A DNA stretch of 64,000 bases, taken from the NCBI GenBank assembly GCA_949825045.1, contig OX463832.1, forward strand, positions 22,438,552-22,502,551, read 5' to 3'. The DNA comes from Argyresthia goedartella. Taxonomy: Eukaryota > Arthropoda > Insecta > Lepidoptera > Argyresthiidae. The first letter of the stretch is position 1, and every line of letters starts with the position of its first letter. Under the pieces are notes generated by a model, which worked only from the letters and a program-made list of their open reading frames with translations, was not told the DNA's origin and did not search any database. Made by a program: the position numbers and the translations under genes. Positions 21,249-32,440 of this stretch are shown piece after piece.

Positions 21249-21316
21249 ATGCTGGTCGTAACGTGCGGTTTTTGGACGCAGTAAAGAGGGTTTATGATAC
21301 GCGTGTAGATATAAAA
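21248..21316 (+). mobile_element. FB1 right-end fragment
   Basis: Only the last ~69 bp of FB1 (GCTGGTCGTAACGTGCGG to GTGTAGATATAAA), fused to the broken LINE. Confidence 0.75.
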
Positions 21317-21976
21317 AATAAAACATAACTTACTCAATTATCTTCTTTCATTTCTTTAGGACCTGCCCCCAAAATTATTTTCATTAGGCTTCCGTTACGG
21401 GGGGTTATTCACCCCAACCCTTCGTAATGTGACAAGCTCTTGAATTGAGGTCGTCAGGTATTCAAGATGCTCTTTATTTAGTCAGCAGCTTGTGCATCCG
21501 GCCATCATCCCCAAATACCCAACAGATATTGAGCGAGTTCGCACTGTTCTCAGATTAACTTGAACAACTTCATACCCAATTAAACCATTGTAAAATCAAA
21601 TAACCCGGCTAATAATTTTCTCTCAAATCAAACTTTTCAAAATTCATTTTTTTAATTCAAAATAGATTCTTACGAACACTTTTTGAACGTCATTTGAATC
21701 TATATAATGCAAGAAAAACTACTACCGCTTCGGAAAGTGTTATGGCAGCGGAGAAGAAGCGGCGCAAGAAACTCGTACACTGCAACATGGCCTACATTTC
21801 TTTTCAGTTTCCTTTTTTTTCTTTCAAAAATAGGTCTTGTGTTACAATCGTGAGAGCTCCAAACCACGTACAAACTTATGAATGTACCTGGTCACGTACA
21901 CGGAGTATGAAAGTAACCGCTCTAATTATCAAATAATTTAAAACTACACACGCATAAAAACTGAATACAATAAAAA
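21317..21976. other. Unassigned, with GGTTCCGTACC scrap
   Basis: No gene. A GGTTCCGTACC-family piece (ACCTGGTCACGTACACGGAG, ATGAAAGTAACCGC) lies at about 21860-21940. Confidence 0.4.
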
Positions 21977-22170
21977 AAAGACAATGCTAAACAAATAAAC
22001 CGCCCCAGGACATGCGCGACCCAAAGGTACCCATCACACTGGCAGCATTACCGCGCTGCACGGCGAGGGAGATCCTTTGGATCAGGAACGCTCCGGAACG
22101 ATTGTCAAAACCTCGGTCCCTCAGGCGTCGCCCAATGTCCTTGACAAATGTCCTGCCCTGAGCACCGCTC
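21977..22170 (-). pseudogene. LINE ORF2 C-terminal fragment (second copy)
   Basis: Minus-strand counterpart of 13917-14162, encoding DRGFDNRSGAFLIQRISL and VQRGNAASVMGT-like text. It is shorter at its 5' side, ending near the codons for the IGRRLRDRG stretch. It keeps the same 3' flank (GTTTATTTGTTTAGCATTG). Confidence 0.55.
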
Positions 22171-22272
22171 TAATAACATTTTGAGATCTAAAACCCAACG
22201 TATGGACTTCTCACTAAAATTATATAGCTTATGAAACATTTACAACTGAGATAAATCCAACGACTATTTTAT

Positions 22273-22966
22273 TTATGTAGCCTCCACGGTGTCCCACTGC
22301 TGGGCAAAGGCCTCACCATTTCGAGTCCACACATCCCTATCAGTAGCTGTACTGACCCACCCTGGCTGAAACTTATCCAGGTCGTCCCTCCATCTCCTTC
22401 TGGGCCTTCCCCTACGCCGGTGTCCGTCTGTGGGCACCCATTCAGTTGCTGTTTTCGCCCATTTGTCGGGGTGCATTCTACAGACATGTCCGGCCCAGGT
22501 CCACTTGAGCTTGGCAGTCTGAACTCCTACATCCGCGATCCCAGTTTTTGAGCGCAGTGTGGTGTTTCGGATGCGATCTGTGCGTATAACACCCAGAATA
22601 CTGCGCTCCATCGCTCGTTGGCACACCTTGAGTTTGGACTTCTGACGTTCGGTCAATGACCACGTTTGTGCGCCGTAGGTTAGGATGGGTAGGATGCACA
22701 TGTCGACAAGTTTGCGCTTCAGGGTCAACGGAAGGTTGCCCTTCATCAGCTCCTTCATGGACCAGTAGCTCTTCCAGGCGTTCGAAACACGTCGTTCGAT
22801 TTCTTTGTCCTGCCTGTTTTCGAACGACACTATCTGGCCCAAGTAGGTATACTCGTCGACGTATTGTATGTCCTGCCCATCGACCACTACCTTACGCTTT
22901 GCGCCGTTAGTCATGAGTTGGGTTTTTGACCGATTCATCTTCAGTCCAACCTCAAGGCTTGCAGTG
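22273..22966 (-). pseudogene. RTE-type LINE reverse transcriptase, C-terminal third
   Basis: An open frame of 221 codons (from 22938; homology extends upstream to about 22966 with EVGLK). It begins just after the RT active-site region: MNRSKTQLMTNG, then YTYLGQIVSF, the thumb-like RRVSNAWKSYWSMKELMKG, LPILTYGAQTWSLTERQ, RAMERSILGV, KWTWAGHVCRM and RGRPRRRWRDDLDKF, ending QQWDTVEAT. The YLGQ, LTYGAQTW and WAGH motifs are typical of RTE-like LINEs. The catalytic YADD is absent, so the copy is 5'-truncated, cut against an X MITE. It has no stop or frameshift, which makes it the youngest of the three RTE fragments here (others at 1606 and 40475). Confidence 0.8.
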
Positions 22967-22974
22967 CAACGACT

Positions 22975-23300
22975 ATTAAAAGGGAAATATTAAAGTGCAC
23001 ACCAAATTATGCACAGCAAATATCAGGACAAAATGCTGCGGTAGCTTAGGTGAAGGGTAAATTTATCCTTCCCTTTATCCTTCGTGTTAGGTTGAACAAT
23101 TGAACATGTAAGAACAACAAAAATACTTAAAACATAAACTTAAGAACACATAAAATATTTAAAACATAAAAAGTATTTTTGTTGATCCTTTTTTGCTGTG
23201 CAAACCAATATTTTTGATGTGCGATTAAATACTAGCCCTAAGAAATTCGTCAAGCAGTGTGGGATGTAGCGCGTGCTTACGAAAAAGTCATACATTCATT
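22975..23300 (-). mobile_element. X MITE copy 2 with linker
   Basis: Inverted counterpart of 18270-18588. It carries both X termini (TTTTTGATGTGCGATTAAAT here) and the linker AGTGTGGGATGTAGCGCGTG. Confidence 0.65.
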
Positions 23301-23931
23301 CAAAAATACATACATACGCTCGAAAAACGTTACCCTTTTTCTTGTACAGTCGGGTAAAAATATGGATACCTTACTCTACATGTTACAAGCTGGGGAGGAA
23401 ATACAGCTAATGAAAATAAACTTACATACATATAATGAACTCTTGCTAAATTAGTAGCGGGGCGTCCAAACTAAGCTTTTCTTCGAGCTAGGAAGGGAAG
23501 AAACTAAGGGTAGCTTGCCTTGAACGCCGGTGGAGTTGCTTGCTAACTACTTGGCTGTCGGTTCTGTGAGATGTTTACAGTTTATTGCAATTGAAGTTGA
23601 ATACAGAATGGGACGGAAGTTTTTAAGGAATTGCGTTATGAAGAAAGAAATAAAAAAAATAAGTTTAGTGCAGTCAAAGTAAGTTGTTTTTCAGGTTGAA
23701 TTTTTCTGCAATTTACGACTTTTGCCCTAAAGGCATACCCAAAATATCGCTCTGTACTAATTCAGTCCCTAATTCTGAAGGCGTCAAACCTAACTAATAA
23801 ACCAAAATGGCAGATTTAACACATTTACGTCTGTCGTAAACGACACACATTTTTTGATAGGATTTGAACCTCAGCGTAAATCACGATTGAATTTTCAGAA
23901 GCCTTGTTAAATCTGACAACTCTCAACAAGA
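23301..23931. other. Unassigned stretch
   Basis: No supported gene; the frame ending at 23454 starts inside the X flank. Confidence 0.4.
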
Positions 23932-24130
23932 TAGATAGATAGACAGATAGATAGATAGATAAACGTTTATTCCATCAAAGCAACACACATACAAATTAAA
24001 AGTGATATGTGTGAGTGAAAGATGCAACTACTAAAGAACTTAAATGATAGCAAAATAATAAAAACACATAAAATTAAAAACAATAAAACAAAAAGAAGAA
24101 TATAGGTCGGTATGTAGGCTCGCTGCTTCG
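23932..24130 (-). repeat. GATA microsatellite at a probable LINE 3' end
   Basis: GATA run at 23932-23963, followed by AAACGTTTATTCCATCAAAG. On the minus strand this reads as an AATAAA-type signal followed by a TATC tail, as expected for a LINE terminus. Family not identified. Confidence 0.4.
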
Positions 24131-24719
24131 ACGCAAAAAGGTCAAAGCTCAGTGTTTATTGCTCATTAAAAGCAGCGTAAATACGTACTATTTATTTTAT
24201 TCTATGAAATGTTAGCCTATTTAAAGAAAATTATTTGAATATTTCGATTAATAGCTGTCTAATAATTTTTTAATTTTTTTTTAAAATAACACCCCTCATG
24301 ATGTCACTTGCTCACAGTTTTTGGACGATTGTACTTGAGGCTGGTTGTTTCTGATCATAAAACCAAAATACTGTAATATCGATATTTGTTTATGTTCCGA
24401 CTGACATCTGCGTTATCGACTGACAGGAAAAGTGATGGTACTTAACAGATTTGAACTGAATTTAAACAAACTATGCCAGGGAGGATAAATGAAGTACATT
24501 ATGTTTTTACGGATGTTTAAGTAACCCTGTAATATTTTTTGATGGGAATAACGGAATTTAGTTTTGAACACAATTATCTCGAAATGGTTTTCTCGGTTCT
24601 GTCTTTTTTTCATGGCCAATTCACATGGTCAATTTCAGTCAAATAAACCTAGGAACATGTCTGAAGCTGAAGTAACATATTCCTAGCTGTAGAAAATCTC
24701 AATACCTGAAGTTGTATTT
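24131..24719. other. Unassigned stretch
   Basis: No gene is visible; the minus-strand frame at 24413-24619 lacks recognisable motifs. Confidence 0.4.
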
Positions 24720-25200
24720 TTAACCGACTTTTAAATAAACGATCAAGTGCGAGTCGGACTCGCCAACGAAGGGTTCTGTACCACCGCACAATGTCATTCA
24801 AGTTTCTTGTTTGGGGATTGGGTATCATTAATTTTCCTGTGTGTTTAAATAGTAAAACGTTGCTTATAAAGTTATTGGTGCGGCTACTTTCATACTCCAT
24901 GTTTGTAGCCAGGTGCAGTTATATGTTTGTATGTGGTATCAAAAAAACGTGCCTATAAGACGAAAATTTATTTTTTGCTTAGTAGTTTCGGAGATAAGGG
25001 AAGGGTTTTTTGGCCTAATTTCTTAAATATTTTATTTATTTAGCATTTCATAATTAAAAAAAAAATGTATTTGCTGACGTAATACTGTCGTGTTAGGGTC
25101 ACAAAAATACAGAAGTGAATCAAATTTCAACTCAATTGCGTCAGAATTAGGTCGTCTCTCGAGCCCAAATGTCATGTCGACATGTTATTTTCCTGTTATA
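24720..25200 (-). repeat. GGTTCCGTACC-family variant
   Basis: AGTGCGAGTCGGACTCGCCA, GGGTTCTGTACCACCG, GTTATTGGTGCGGCTACTTT, then a longer AT-rich half than in other copies, with AGTAGTTTCGGAGATAAGGG. Confidence 0.6.
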
Positions 25201-25278
25201 GGTTTTGAATACGGTTAAATGCTGTAAAAAGCATACCGTAACCTTGGGTTTATTCTACGAAGGGTATAGAACTTCTAT

Positions 25279-25985
25279 AGTAGTTCATGTGACTGATACA
25301 TAATGGAGGGCATTAAAACTCGAGAGTGGGTTTATGAAACGAGCCGAAGGCGATTTCATAATAATATCACTCGAGAGTTTTAATGCCTAATTATGTACAG
25401 TTACAAAAACTAGTTTATCTACACACATATCAGAAGCTCTCTTTGATATGTTCAGGAAACGCATGTTTGACCAGCATTGTAGCATTGATCTTATCTCTGC
25501 AGTTGTTTAGCATGTTCTGTAGTACCAACTTCACAAACAAACTAGGGGCGGCACGCAGGCGGGCGTCGGCGTTCGAAATTTGAATGTGATAATATGTAGA
25601 AAATTTACACATTATGGTAATAATGTACAAATTTTCATAAAAGTTATGACTTTTTACCAAGTAGTATAACATTACGCTGGTCGTAACGTGCGGTTTTTGT
25701 ACGCAGTAAAGATAATAATAATAATAATACTTTGGACATAATTTACACACATTGATCTAGCGCCAAACTAGGATTCCCTGTATCTTGGGTACTAGACAAC
25801 GATACACATACTTATATAGATAAATATTATACTTAGATAGACAAACAACCATGACTAGGGTACAAACATGCGTTCTCATCAAACAAATATTTGCCCCCAC
25901 CGGGACTCGAACCCGGGACCCTTGGCTCCATAGGCAGAGTCACTGCCGACTCGGCCATTGGGGTCCTCAAAGAGGGTATAGTTAA
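25279..25985 (+). mobile_element. FB1 foldback MITE, copy 5, holding a SINE
   Basis: Full hairpin and core up to GTACGCAGTAAAG (25711), then a minus-strand SINE-A (25712-25967), then the missing FB1 end AAAGAGGGTATA. The AAAG on both sides is the likely target duplication. Confidence 0.8.
25712..25967 (-). mobile_element. SINE-A copy 5 (inside FB1)
   Basis: Full-length minus-strand SINE-A with an ATT tail of six units at its 3' end. It interrupts the right terminal repeat of FB1. Confidence 0.85.
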
Positions 25986-26029
25986 TTAGTTTATACAATG
26001 CATTGGGGAGAAGTAACTTTAGATGTAAC

Positions 26030-26405
26030 GCAATCATCTGGGCTCCAATGAAGGTAAATATATCAACATGTTGTAGAGAGTGCAGAACAAATTCACAAGA
26101 TATTTATATATGAAGTTGTATGGTGTTGACCCCTTTTATCCCTTATCATATCCCAACTTATTTGTTTTAATAATGGTTGGATATAATGAGCTGAAAGGAA
26201 GGAGGGAACTGGCTTTGATTACATATATCTTTAGGGTGTTTAGGGGCAAAATTAGTAATGCTGACAGACTGCAGAGGGTCTGTCTGTGCGTGCCAGACTT
26301 GTACCGCGCGGCAGGACTGACCTGCTCGATGAAGCACACGCTGCGCACGCTTAACCTGATCGCAGAGGAGGTCAATTTGTTCTTCTGTGCTCTCACAAGG
26401 GTAGA
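26030..26405 (+). pseudogene. LINE RT C-terminal fragment (third type)
   Basis: The translated text MQNKFTRYLYMKLYGVDPFYPLSYP, cut into pieces as QNKFTRYLYMKLYG and DPFYPLSYPNLFVL, then RRELALITYIFRVFRGK and LCVPDLY, then LRTLNLIAEEVNLFFC, resembles the tail of a common lepidopteran RT. The first residues are in a different frame from upstream sequence, and there is no RT core. 5'-truncated relic. It is distinct from the jockey-type, RTE and CR1-like fragments in this window. Confidence 0.6.
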
Positions 26406-26437
26406 ACTTGCTACTTTTTCTTACAGATGAGTAACAG

Positions 26438-26690
26438 TAACACTATTTACACACATTAATTTAGCCCCCAACTAGGATTCCCTGTATCTTGGGTACTAGA
26501 CAACGATACACATACTTATATAGATAAATATTATACTTAGGTAGATAAACAACCATGACTAGGGTACAAACATCCGGTCTCATCAAACAAATATTTGCCC
26601 TCATCGGGACTCGAACCCAGGACCCTTGGCTTCGTAGGCAGGGTCACTACCGTCTGGGCCATCGGGGTCGTCTCGGCTATTCAGGTCGTC
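26438..26690 (-). mobile_element. SINE-A copy 6
   Basis: Minus-strand SINE-A without an ATT tail. The head end is extended by a partial duplication (GGGGTCGTCTCGGCTATTCA). Confidence 0.8.
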
Positions 26691-26973
26691 GTATTAATCA
26701 AGATAATGTAAAAATAAATATTGAATAGACATGTGAGCTGTACTGTCGTGTTAGGTAAAGCCTGTAAAGATAGTATAAGTAAGAAAGTAAGAATTTTATT
26801 TCCATGGTATGAGGTTGAAAGTCTCGATGCTTCGCGAGATTCGTCGGTAAATCAATGTTTTATATTATTTTTACAAACCTAGGACAGACATACGAGTGGT
26901 CTAAAATGGTTCCGTTTTTCCTTTTTAAGGTACGGATCCTTTCTGGGTTTTTGGGTTCTCAATTCGATTGTTT
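26691..26973. other. Unassigned stretch
   Basis: Contains AGAATTTTATTTCCATGG near 26790, which may be a LINE terminus. No gene. Confidence 0.35.
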
Positions 26974-27165
26974 TTAGGGTTCCGTACCCGAAGGGTGCCA
27001 AACGGGACCGTATTACTAAGCCTCCGCTGTCCCTCCGTCCGTCCGTCTGTCACCAGGCTGTCTCGGATCAACCGAAATATGTACAATGGTATGGAATTCC
27101 CTTCATGTGCGGGTCCGATGTCCTATTCGCACTTGAAAGTTGTTTTTTTTATTTTACTGTTTAAC
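26974..27165 (+). repeat. Short GGTTCCGTACC-family element
   Basis: Begins TAGGGTTCCGTACCCGAAGG and ends CGGGTCCGATGTCC...TCGCACTTG. It is a deletion form joining both family ends. Confidence 0.65.
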
Positions 27166-27675
27166 TTTATATTCCTAGTGTTGTAAAAATCGATTCAGTA
27201 AAATCGAAGACATATCGATTCAATTAGAAAAATAGGTAGGCACGTCGATTACTCGATCGATCGATCAATAATAAGGGTATTATTGTAAAAATCATAACGA
27301 ATTAATTGGTACTGTGACTACAACGCTATTTTTTTCTACCATAAAGCGGCGACCTACCAACTGTCATTTTAGACTAGTTGTATCTAAATAAGGGTGTAGA
27401 TGAAAAGTAATTTTCCTTAATATATAGTATTTTTTTCCTTTTGCTGGCGAAAGTGTAAAAGCTATCTATTGCCATTGAAATGAAATGAAATTAAATGAAA
27501 TATTTTTATTGTTTCTTTTTCTTACTTCCTAATTATGGCAATGAATGCAACTAGGGTAACCTTTGTGTCAGGAGCTAGAAGCAAAATCGGAACATAGTTT
27601 TCTGTTTATGGCTACGTAGGAACATTTATAGTTACTTACTTACTTACCAAAAAAATATCTCAGCATTTAATAAAT
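27166..27675. other. Unassigned AT-rich stretch
   Basis: No gene. A GAAAT repeat at about 27478-27500 next to ATATTTTTATTGTTTC may mark another minus-strand LINE end. Confidence 0.35.
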
Positions 27676-27938
27676 TATTATAATAATAATAATAATAATA
27701 CCTTGGACACTATTTACACACACTGATCTAGCCCCTAACTAGGATTCCCTGTATCTTGGGTACTAGACAACGAGACACATACTTATATAGATAAATATTA
27801 TAATTAGATAGATAAACAACCATGACTAGGGTACAAACAACCGTTCTCATCAAACAAATATTTGCCCCTACCGGGACTCGAACCCGGGACCCTTGGCTTC
27901 GTAAGCAATGTCACTGCCGACTCGGCCATTCGGGTCGA
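27676..27938 (-). mobile_element. SINE-A copy 7
   Basis: Full-length minus-strand SINE-A with a long ATT tail (27677-27699). Confidence 0.85.
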
Positions 27939-28489
27939 CATTAATTTGTGTGTGTTTTACTTTCACTAAGTATACATTGGATTTATTCCGCATTATTTAT
28001 TATATACCTCATGGCGCCTTCCACGCAATACCATAGAAGACCCCTATATTGGCAAGAGATATTGCAAAACGGACTTTTCATTACCGAAATGGGGAAATGA
28101 GCCGAAAGATGATAGTGAAGGATCCATCTGTATTATGATTATAAAAAATGTTTTTACCCTTCCTGCCGAATATGTTTTCTCTTTTGCGATGAATGTTAGA
28201 GAAGTAGATATGTTAGTGACTTACCATCATAGATTTAGTTATTTATTGGGTTCGCTCTCCTATGACTAGGTTACAACCCTGCATTATTTTAATAGGTAAT
28301 AATTTAATGGGTAACTAAGAAGTTATCAAAACTTAAATTAGAAAAAAAAAAAAAAAGTTTATAAAGAGCCCTATACGATACCCTGCATGACTCATTACGG
28401 TATTTTTTTTCGTATTGTTATTTTACCCCCTCCACTTTTTATAGGCAATATTTTATTTATGCTTTACTTATTTGTATTTTTTTAAGTAT
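27939..28489. other. Unassigned stretch
   Basis: No gene or clear repeat is visible; it contains a poly-A run near 28344. Confidence 0.4.
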
Positions 28490-28625
28490 TTTTGCAGAAA
28501 TTTCAAGACTGTCTCTTATAGTTCCTGAAAAAAGTGCCTGTGACAGACGGACGGACGGACAGGCGGACAGACACGCGAGTGATCCTATAAGGGTTCCTCC
28601 TTTTTGAGGTACAGAACCCTAAAAA
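28490..28625. repeat. GGTTCCGTACC-family end fragment
   Basis: GTGACAGACGGACGGACGG and AGGGTTCCTCCTTTTTGAGG followed by GTACAGAACCCTAAAAA; one end only. Confidence 0.55.
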
Positions 28626-28764
28626 TAACGTTTTCTAAACATTTACCAATATTTACAGAAAATAAATAAATATGAATTTGATTTTATGTCTTCTTAAATT
28701 TTAGACCACGTTTCAATTCCACATGGCACTAATGAGCTTTTAGAAGAAAATGCTCATTGATATT

Positions 28765-28945
28765 CCTACCAAGCGGCAGAGACCTTTACGCAGTTACGAG
28801 TAAGATTGAGCCATACTCCACCACACTGGCTCAGTGCGACTTAATGTAGGGGTTTTATGACTACCTACTACCAACTATCGATGGTCATCCGAAACACTGA
28901 ACGTCCGATAATGTAGTTATCTCATTGGTATTGAGTATTAAATCA
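28765..28945 (-). mobile_element. SINE-C body copy
   Basis: Minus-strand relative of 3995-4165 and 35015-35180: ATTGAGCCATACTCCACCA and GGTCATCCGAAACACTGAAC. It ends at ATCTCATTGGTA, the junction phrase of SINE-C heads. Confidence 0.6.
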
Positions 28946-29211
28946 ATTAATATACTACTCAAAAGAAAATAGGGGCCACTAAGTATTTTGATTGCTACGT
29001 GAAAAATATAGTAAACAGTAATGTATATTTATTAAAATAACATATAACAAGGCTTTTGTGTTAAATTAAGCTAATAACCATTTAATTGTGTAGTCAATTG
29101 TTTCACTTATTGCAATTAACATGAAATTAGTCCATTGTCAACAGCAAAAACTAAACAGAAACTCTTTGCAAAACAAAACAAAAACTGACACAAGCTGTTT
29201 TTTTTAATGGT

Positions 29212-30242
29212 TTAGTAACGGGTGTGTCCTCCTCTCCTGTTTTCACACTCCTGGAGCCTTGACTGCATACTCTCGATTAAGTTTCTAATGCTTTCATCAG
29301 GTATATCTTCCCACGCACGTTTCAGAGCATCCATAAGCTGTTGCTGGTTGTGAACCTCTTGCTCATGCTCCCTAACCCTTCGTTTTAATTGGTCCCACAT
29401 ATGCTCTATTGGATTTAAATCCGGACTATACGCTGGCCATGGTAGGACACGAATATGGGAGTCATCCAGTACAGTCTGAGTGGCCCGAGCTGTGTGTGGG
29501 CGGGCATTGTCATGCATTAACCAGAACCCTGGCCCCACTCTCTGTGAGAATGGAATCACATGAGGCCTGATGACTTCATCGATGTACCGTTGTGCAGTTA
29601 CTGTGCCTTGATTTAAGAAAACCAGCTCAGTTTTGCCTTGTAAGCTAATCCCAGCCCAAACGATCACACTAGGACCTCCAAAGCGGTCAATTTCCTTGAT
29701 GCAGACATCGGAAAATCTCTCACCCTGTCGTCTCCATACTCTAATCCGCCGATCATCACTACAAAGCTTCACTTTACACTCTGTGAAGAGCACCATACCC
29801 CATTGATTCATGCTCCAATCTGAATGTTCGCGGCAAAAACTTAAACGATTTCCACGTTGAACCCTAGATAAAGGAATTTGTACTACTCGGCGTCTGGACT
29901 TTGCTGGTCTTCATGCAGTCGATTACGTATCGTTTGGTCACTAACACGAGTCCCCGTTGTCAACCGTAGGCGATTTTGTAACTTACGTGCCGTCACAGAG
30001 CGCTCTCGACGGGCACTCAATCGGATGTAGCGATCCTCTTGTGCCGTAGTCGCTCGCACCCTGCCCGATCCAGGGCTTCTTGCAACACTGCCAGTCTCTT
30101 GGAACCGATCCCACACATTTTTGATGGCTCGGCGAGAGAAACCCAACGAAAAAGCTACAGACCGCTGTGAATGACCTTCAGCAAGCAATGTAACGGCTCT
30201 GGTGGCAGTAATGATATCCATATGCCTTCGTTGACGTGGCAT
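29212..30242 (-). pseudogene. Tc1-like (DD34E) transposase, frameshifted
   Basis: Cut-and-paste transposase of the Tc1 group. The N-terminal part (ATG at 30242, MPRQRRHMDI) has the paired helix-turn-helix region: AEGHSQRSVAFSLGFSRRAI and a GSGRVRATT linker. It stops at 29883. The catalytic part continues in a different frame from about 29882 (RRVVQIPLSRVQ) to 29212. A single-base shift near 29885 explains the break. The second acidic residue is in HDNARPH and the glutamate in SPDLNPIE, with 34 residues between them. The first aspartate is missing: the usual FTDE reads FTEC, as if one codon were lost. It ends GGHTRY. A left end may be at ACTACTCAAAAGAAAATAGG (28955), but I could not find its inverted partner on the right. 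Confidence 0.85.
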
Positions 30243-30527
30243 TATTAACAACAGATGTTAAAAGAAGCAAAAGATGGACAGAAATAGTTTTTTAACAGAA
30301 TAAAATTGTGATTCCATCTGAAAGGAATTTGACCTGAAACTCGTTTTTTTTATTTGCTTCAATTTCTGGCCAGCTGTAAGACTTAAACACCAGCATTAAA
30401 GAGGTTGGATACTGAAGGAGGCCGGTCATCATTAATTAGTCACTTATTAATTAGTTTACATCTAAAAATTTACTCAAAAACAGAAATATGTAAGTGGCCC
30501 TTATTTTCTATCAATAAATATATTTTG
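30243..30527. other. Flank of the Tc1-like element
   Basis: Likely element 5' UTR followed by unassigned AT-rich sequence; no terminal inverted repeat was found. Confidence 0.4.
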
Positions 30528-32436
30528 ACAACCCCAATGGCCGAGATGGCATTGACCCTGCCTACGAAGCCAAGGGTCCCGGGTTCGAGTCCCGGTGGGG
30601 GCAAATATGTGTCAAAAAAAAAAACAAAATCAAATCAAAATCAAAAATCATTTATATCCATAGGATGTTGTTACATCACTTAGATCCGTCATTACATTTT
30701 TTTGGGTGAGTTCACTAACACAATGGCGGAATCTGTGGAGAAGAGCTCACCGAAGAAACTCCACAGTCGTCGCATCTTTTGCGTTTCCTTTTTTAAATAA
30801 AATATTGTCAAATTACAAAATGAATGCTAATTATATATCGAAACAGCCTGTTACTCAAACAATCTATTCCCATGGACATCTGTCCTCTAAGTAATCAGAT
30901 ATCCTATAGTAACCTTTTTTATACAATTTCTGTTTTATTATTATTTTAAACTTGTCTAAAGGTAAGTTTTTAATATCAGTAGGGACCTTATTGTAATAGC
31001 GTATACAATTGCCTTTAAAAGAATTACTAATTTTATGTAGTCGGCTTACATAAGCAACCAACTTGTCTTTATTTCTAGTATTAAAATTGTGTATATCACT
31101 GTACTTCTGAAAATTAGTTATATTTCGTTTTACATACACAAGATTGTCATAGATATATTGAGATACAATTGTCAGAATATTGATTTCTTTAAACTTTTCC
31201 ATCAGTGACACTCTAGGCCCTAATCTATAAATTGCACGAACAGCCCGTTTCTGCAGAATAAATATACTATTAGCATTCGCAGCGTGACCCCACAATAAAA
31301 TACCATAGGTCATTAGACTATGAAAGTAACTAAAGTAGACTAGTCTAGCGGTGTCTACGTCGGTAAGAGCTCTAATTTTTTTAACTGCGAACGCTGCCGA
31401 ACTCAGTCTGTTCGACAATTTATTTATATGAGGATCCCATTGTAGTTTGGCGTCTCAAATAATGCCCAAAAAGTCAGTCGACTGCACAAGATCCAATCTC
31501 TGTCCTTTTATAAATATGTCTGTAGTTACCGGGTTCACATTTAGTTTTCTTTTCATTAAGTAATAAATTGTTAACAGTAAACTAGTTCACTATACTAGAG
31601 ATAGCATTGTTTACCTCGTCATAATTTGATTGCTGTCTTTTAACTTTAAATATCAAATAAGTATCATCGGAAAACAATACTAACCCATGTTTTGCTTTAA
31701 CAAGGTAAGGTAAATCATTAATATATACTAAAAACAAGAAAGGACCAAGAATTGAACCTTGCGGTACGCCCATACTTATTGAAGACCCAGGTGATCTTTT
31801 CCCATTAACATCGACCATCTGAACCCTATCTGTTAGATATGACTCCAGAAGGCCAAGTGCCTGATCTTTTACACCATAATGGCGTAACTTCCTGACAAGA
31901 GTGTCATGATGGACGCAATCAAAAGCTTTGGATAGATCGCAGAAGACACCTATTGCATCCATTGCGTCTTCCCAGGCATCAAAAATATTGTCGATTAGTT
32001 CAACACCAGCATCGGCTGTTGAACGACCCTTTGTGAAACCAAACTGAGCAATATGAATTAAATTATTGAGATAAAAATGACTTTGCAATTGATTAAGTAT
32101 GAGTTTTTCAAATATTTTGCTAAGCGTTGGTAGTATCGATATGGGTCTAAAATTGGTGGGGTCTGATGTACTACCAGCTTTGAATAAAGGTATAACTTTA
32201 CTTAGTTTCATCAAGTCAGGAAACACACCATTATCTATACATTGATTAAATATGGTTTGATGAGAAAGGATGTTTGTATCCTAGTCATGGTTGTTTATCT
32301 ATGTAAGTTTAATATTCATCTATATAAGTATGTGTATCGTTGTCTAGTACCCAAGATACAGGAAATCCTAGTTTAGGGCTAGATCAATGTGTGTCAATAG
32401 TGTCCAAGGTATTATTATTATTATTATTATTACCAT
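30528..32436 (+). mobile_element. SINE-A copy 8, split by a LINE
   Basis: The SINE head (30528-30611, with GGTTCGAGTCCC) and the remainder of the body and ATT tail (32255-32436) belong to one copy. It is interrupted by a 1.64-kb LINE in the opposite orientation at the phrase CAAATAT. AAATATG flanks the LINE on both sides and may be the target duplication, though part of it could be encoded by the LINE. Confidence 0.8.
30612..32254 (-). pseudogene. Jockey-type LINE reverse transcriptase, 5'-truncated
   Basis: Minus-strand non-LTR RT. The frame 32226-31582 contains SKVIPLFKAG, NFRPISILPTLSKIFEKLI, FGFTKGRST, VFCDLSKAFDCVHHD, GVPQGSILGPFLFLVYINDL and an active site altered to FSDD (usual F/YADD). 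It stops at a TAG where VN-W-F is expected. A frame change follows, and a TGA (about 31447) interrupts GII-DAKLQWDP. The frame 31418-30864 then covers the C-terminus (YGILLWGHAA, NSFKGNCIRYYNK). The 3' UTR and a TTTGAT-type tail end near 30612. No endonuclease is present. Three or more lesions show an old dead copy. The jockey assignment is by motif style. Confidence 0.85.
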
Positions 32437-32440
32437 ATGT

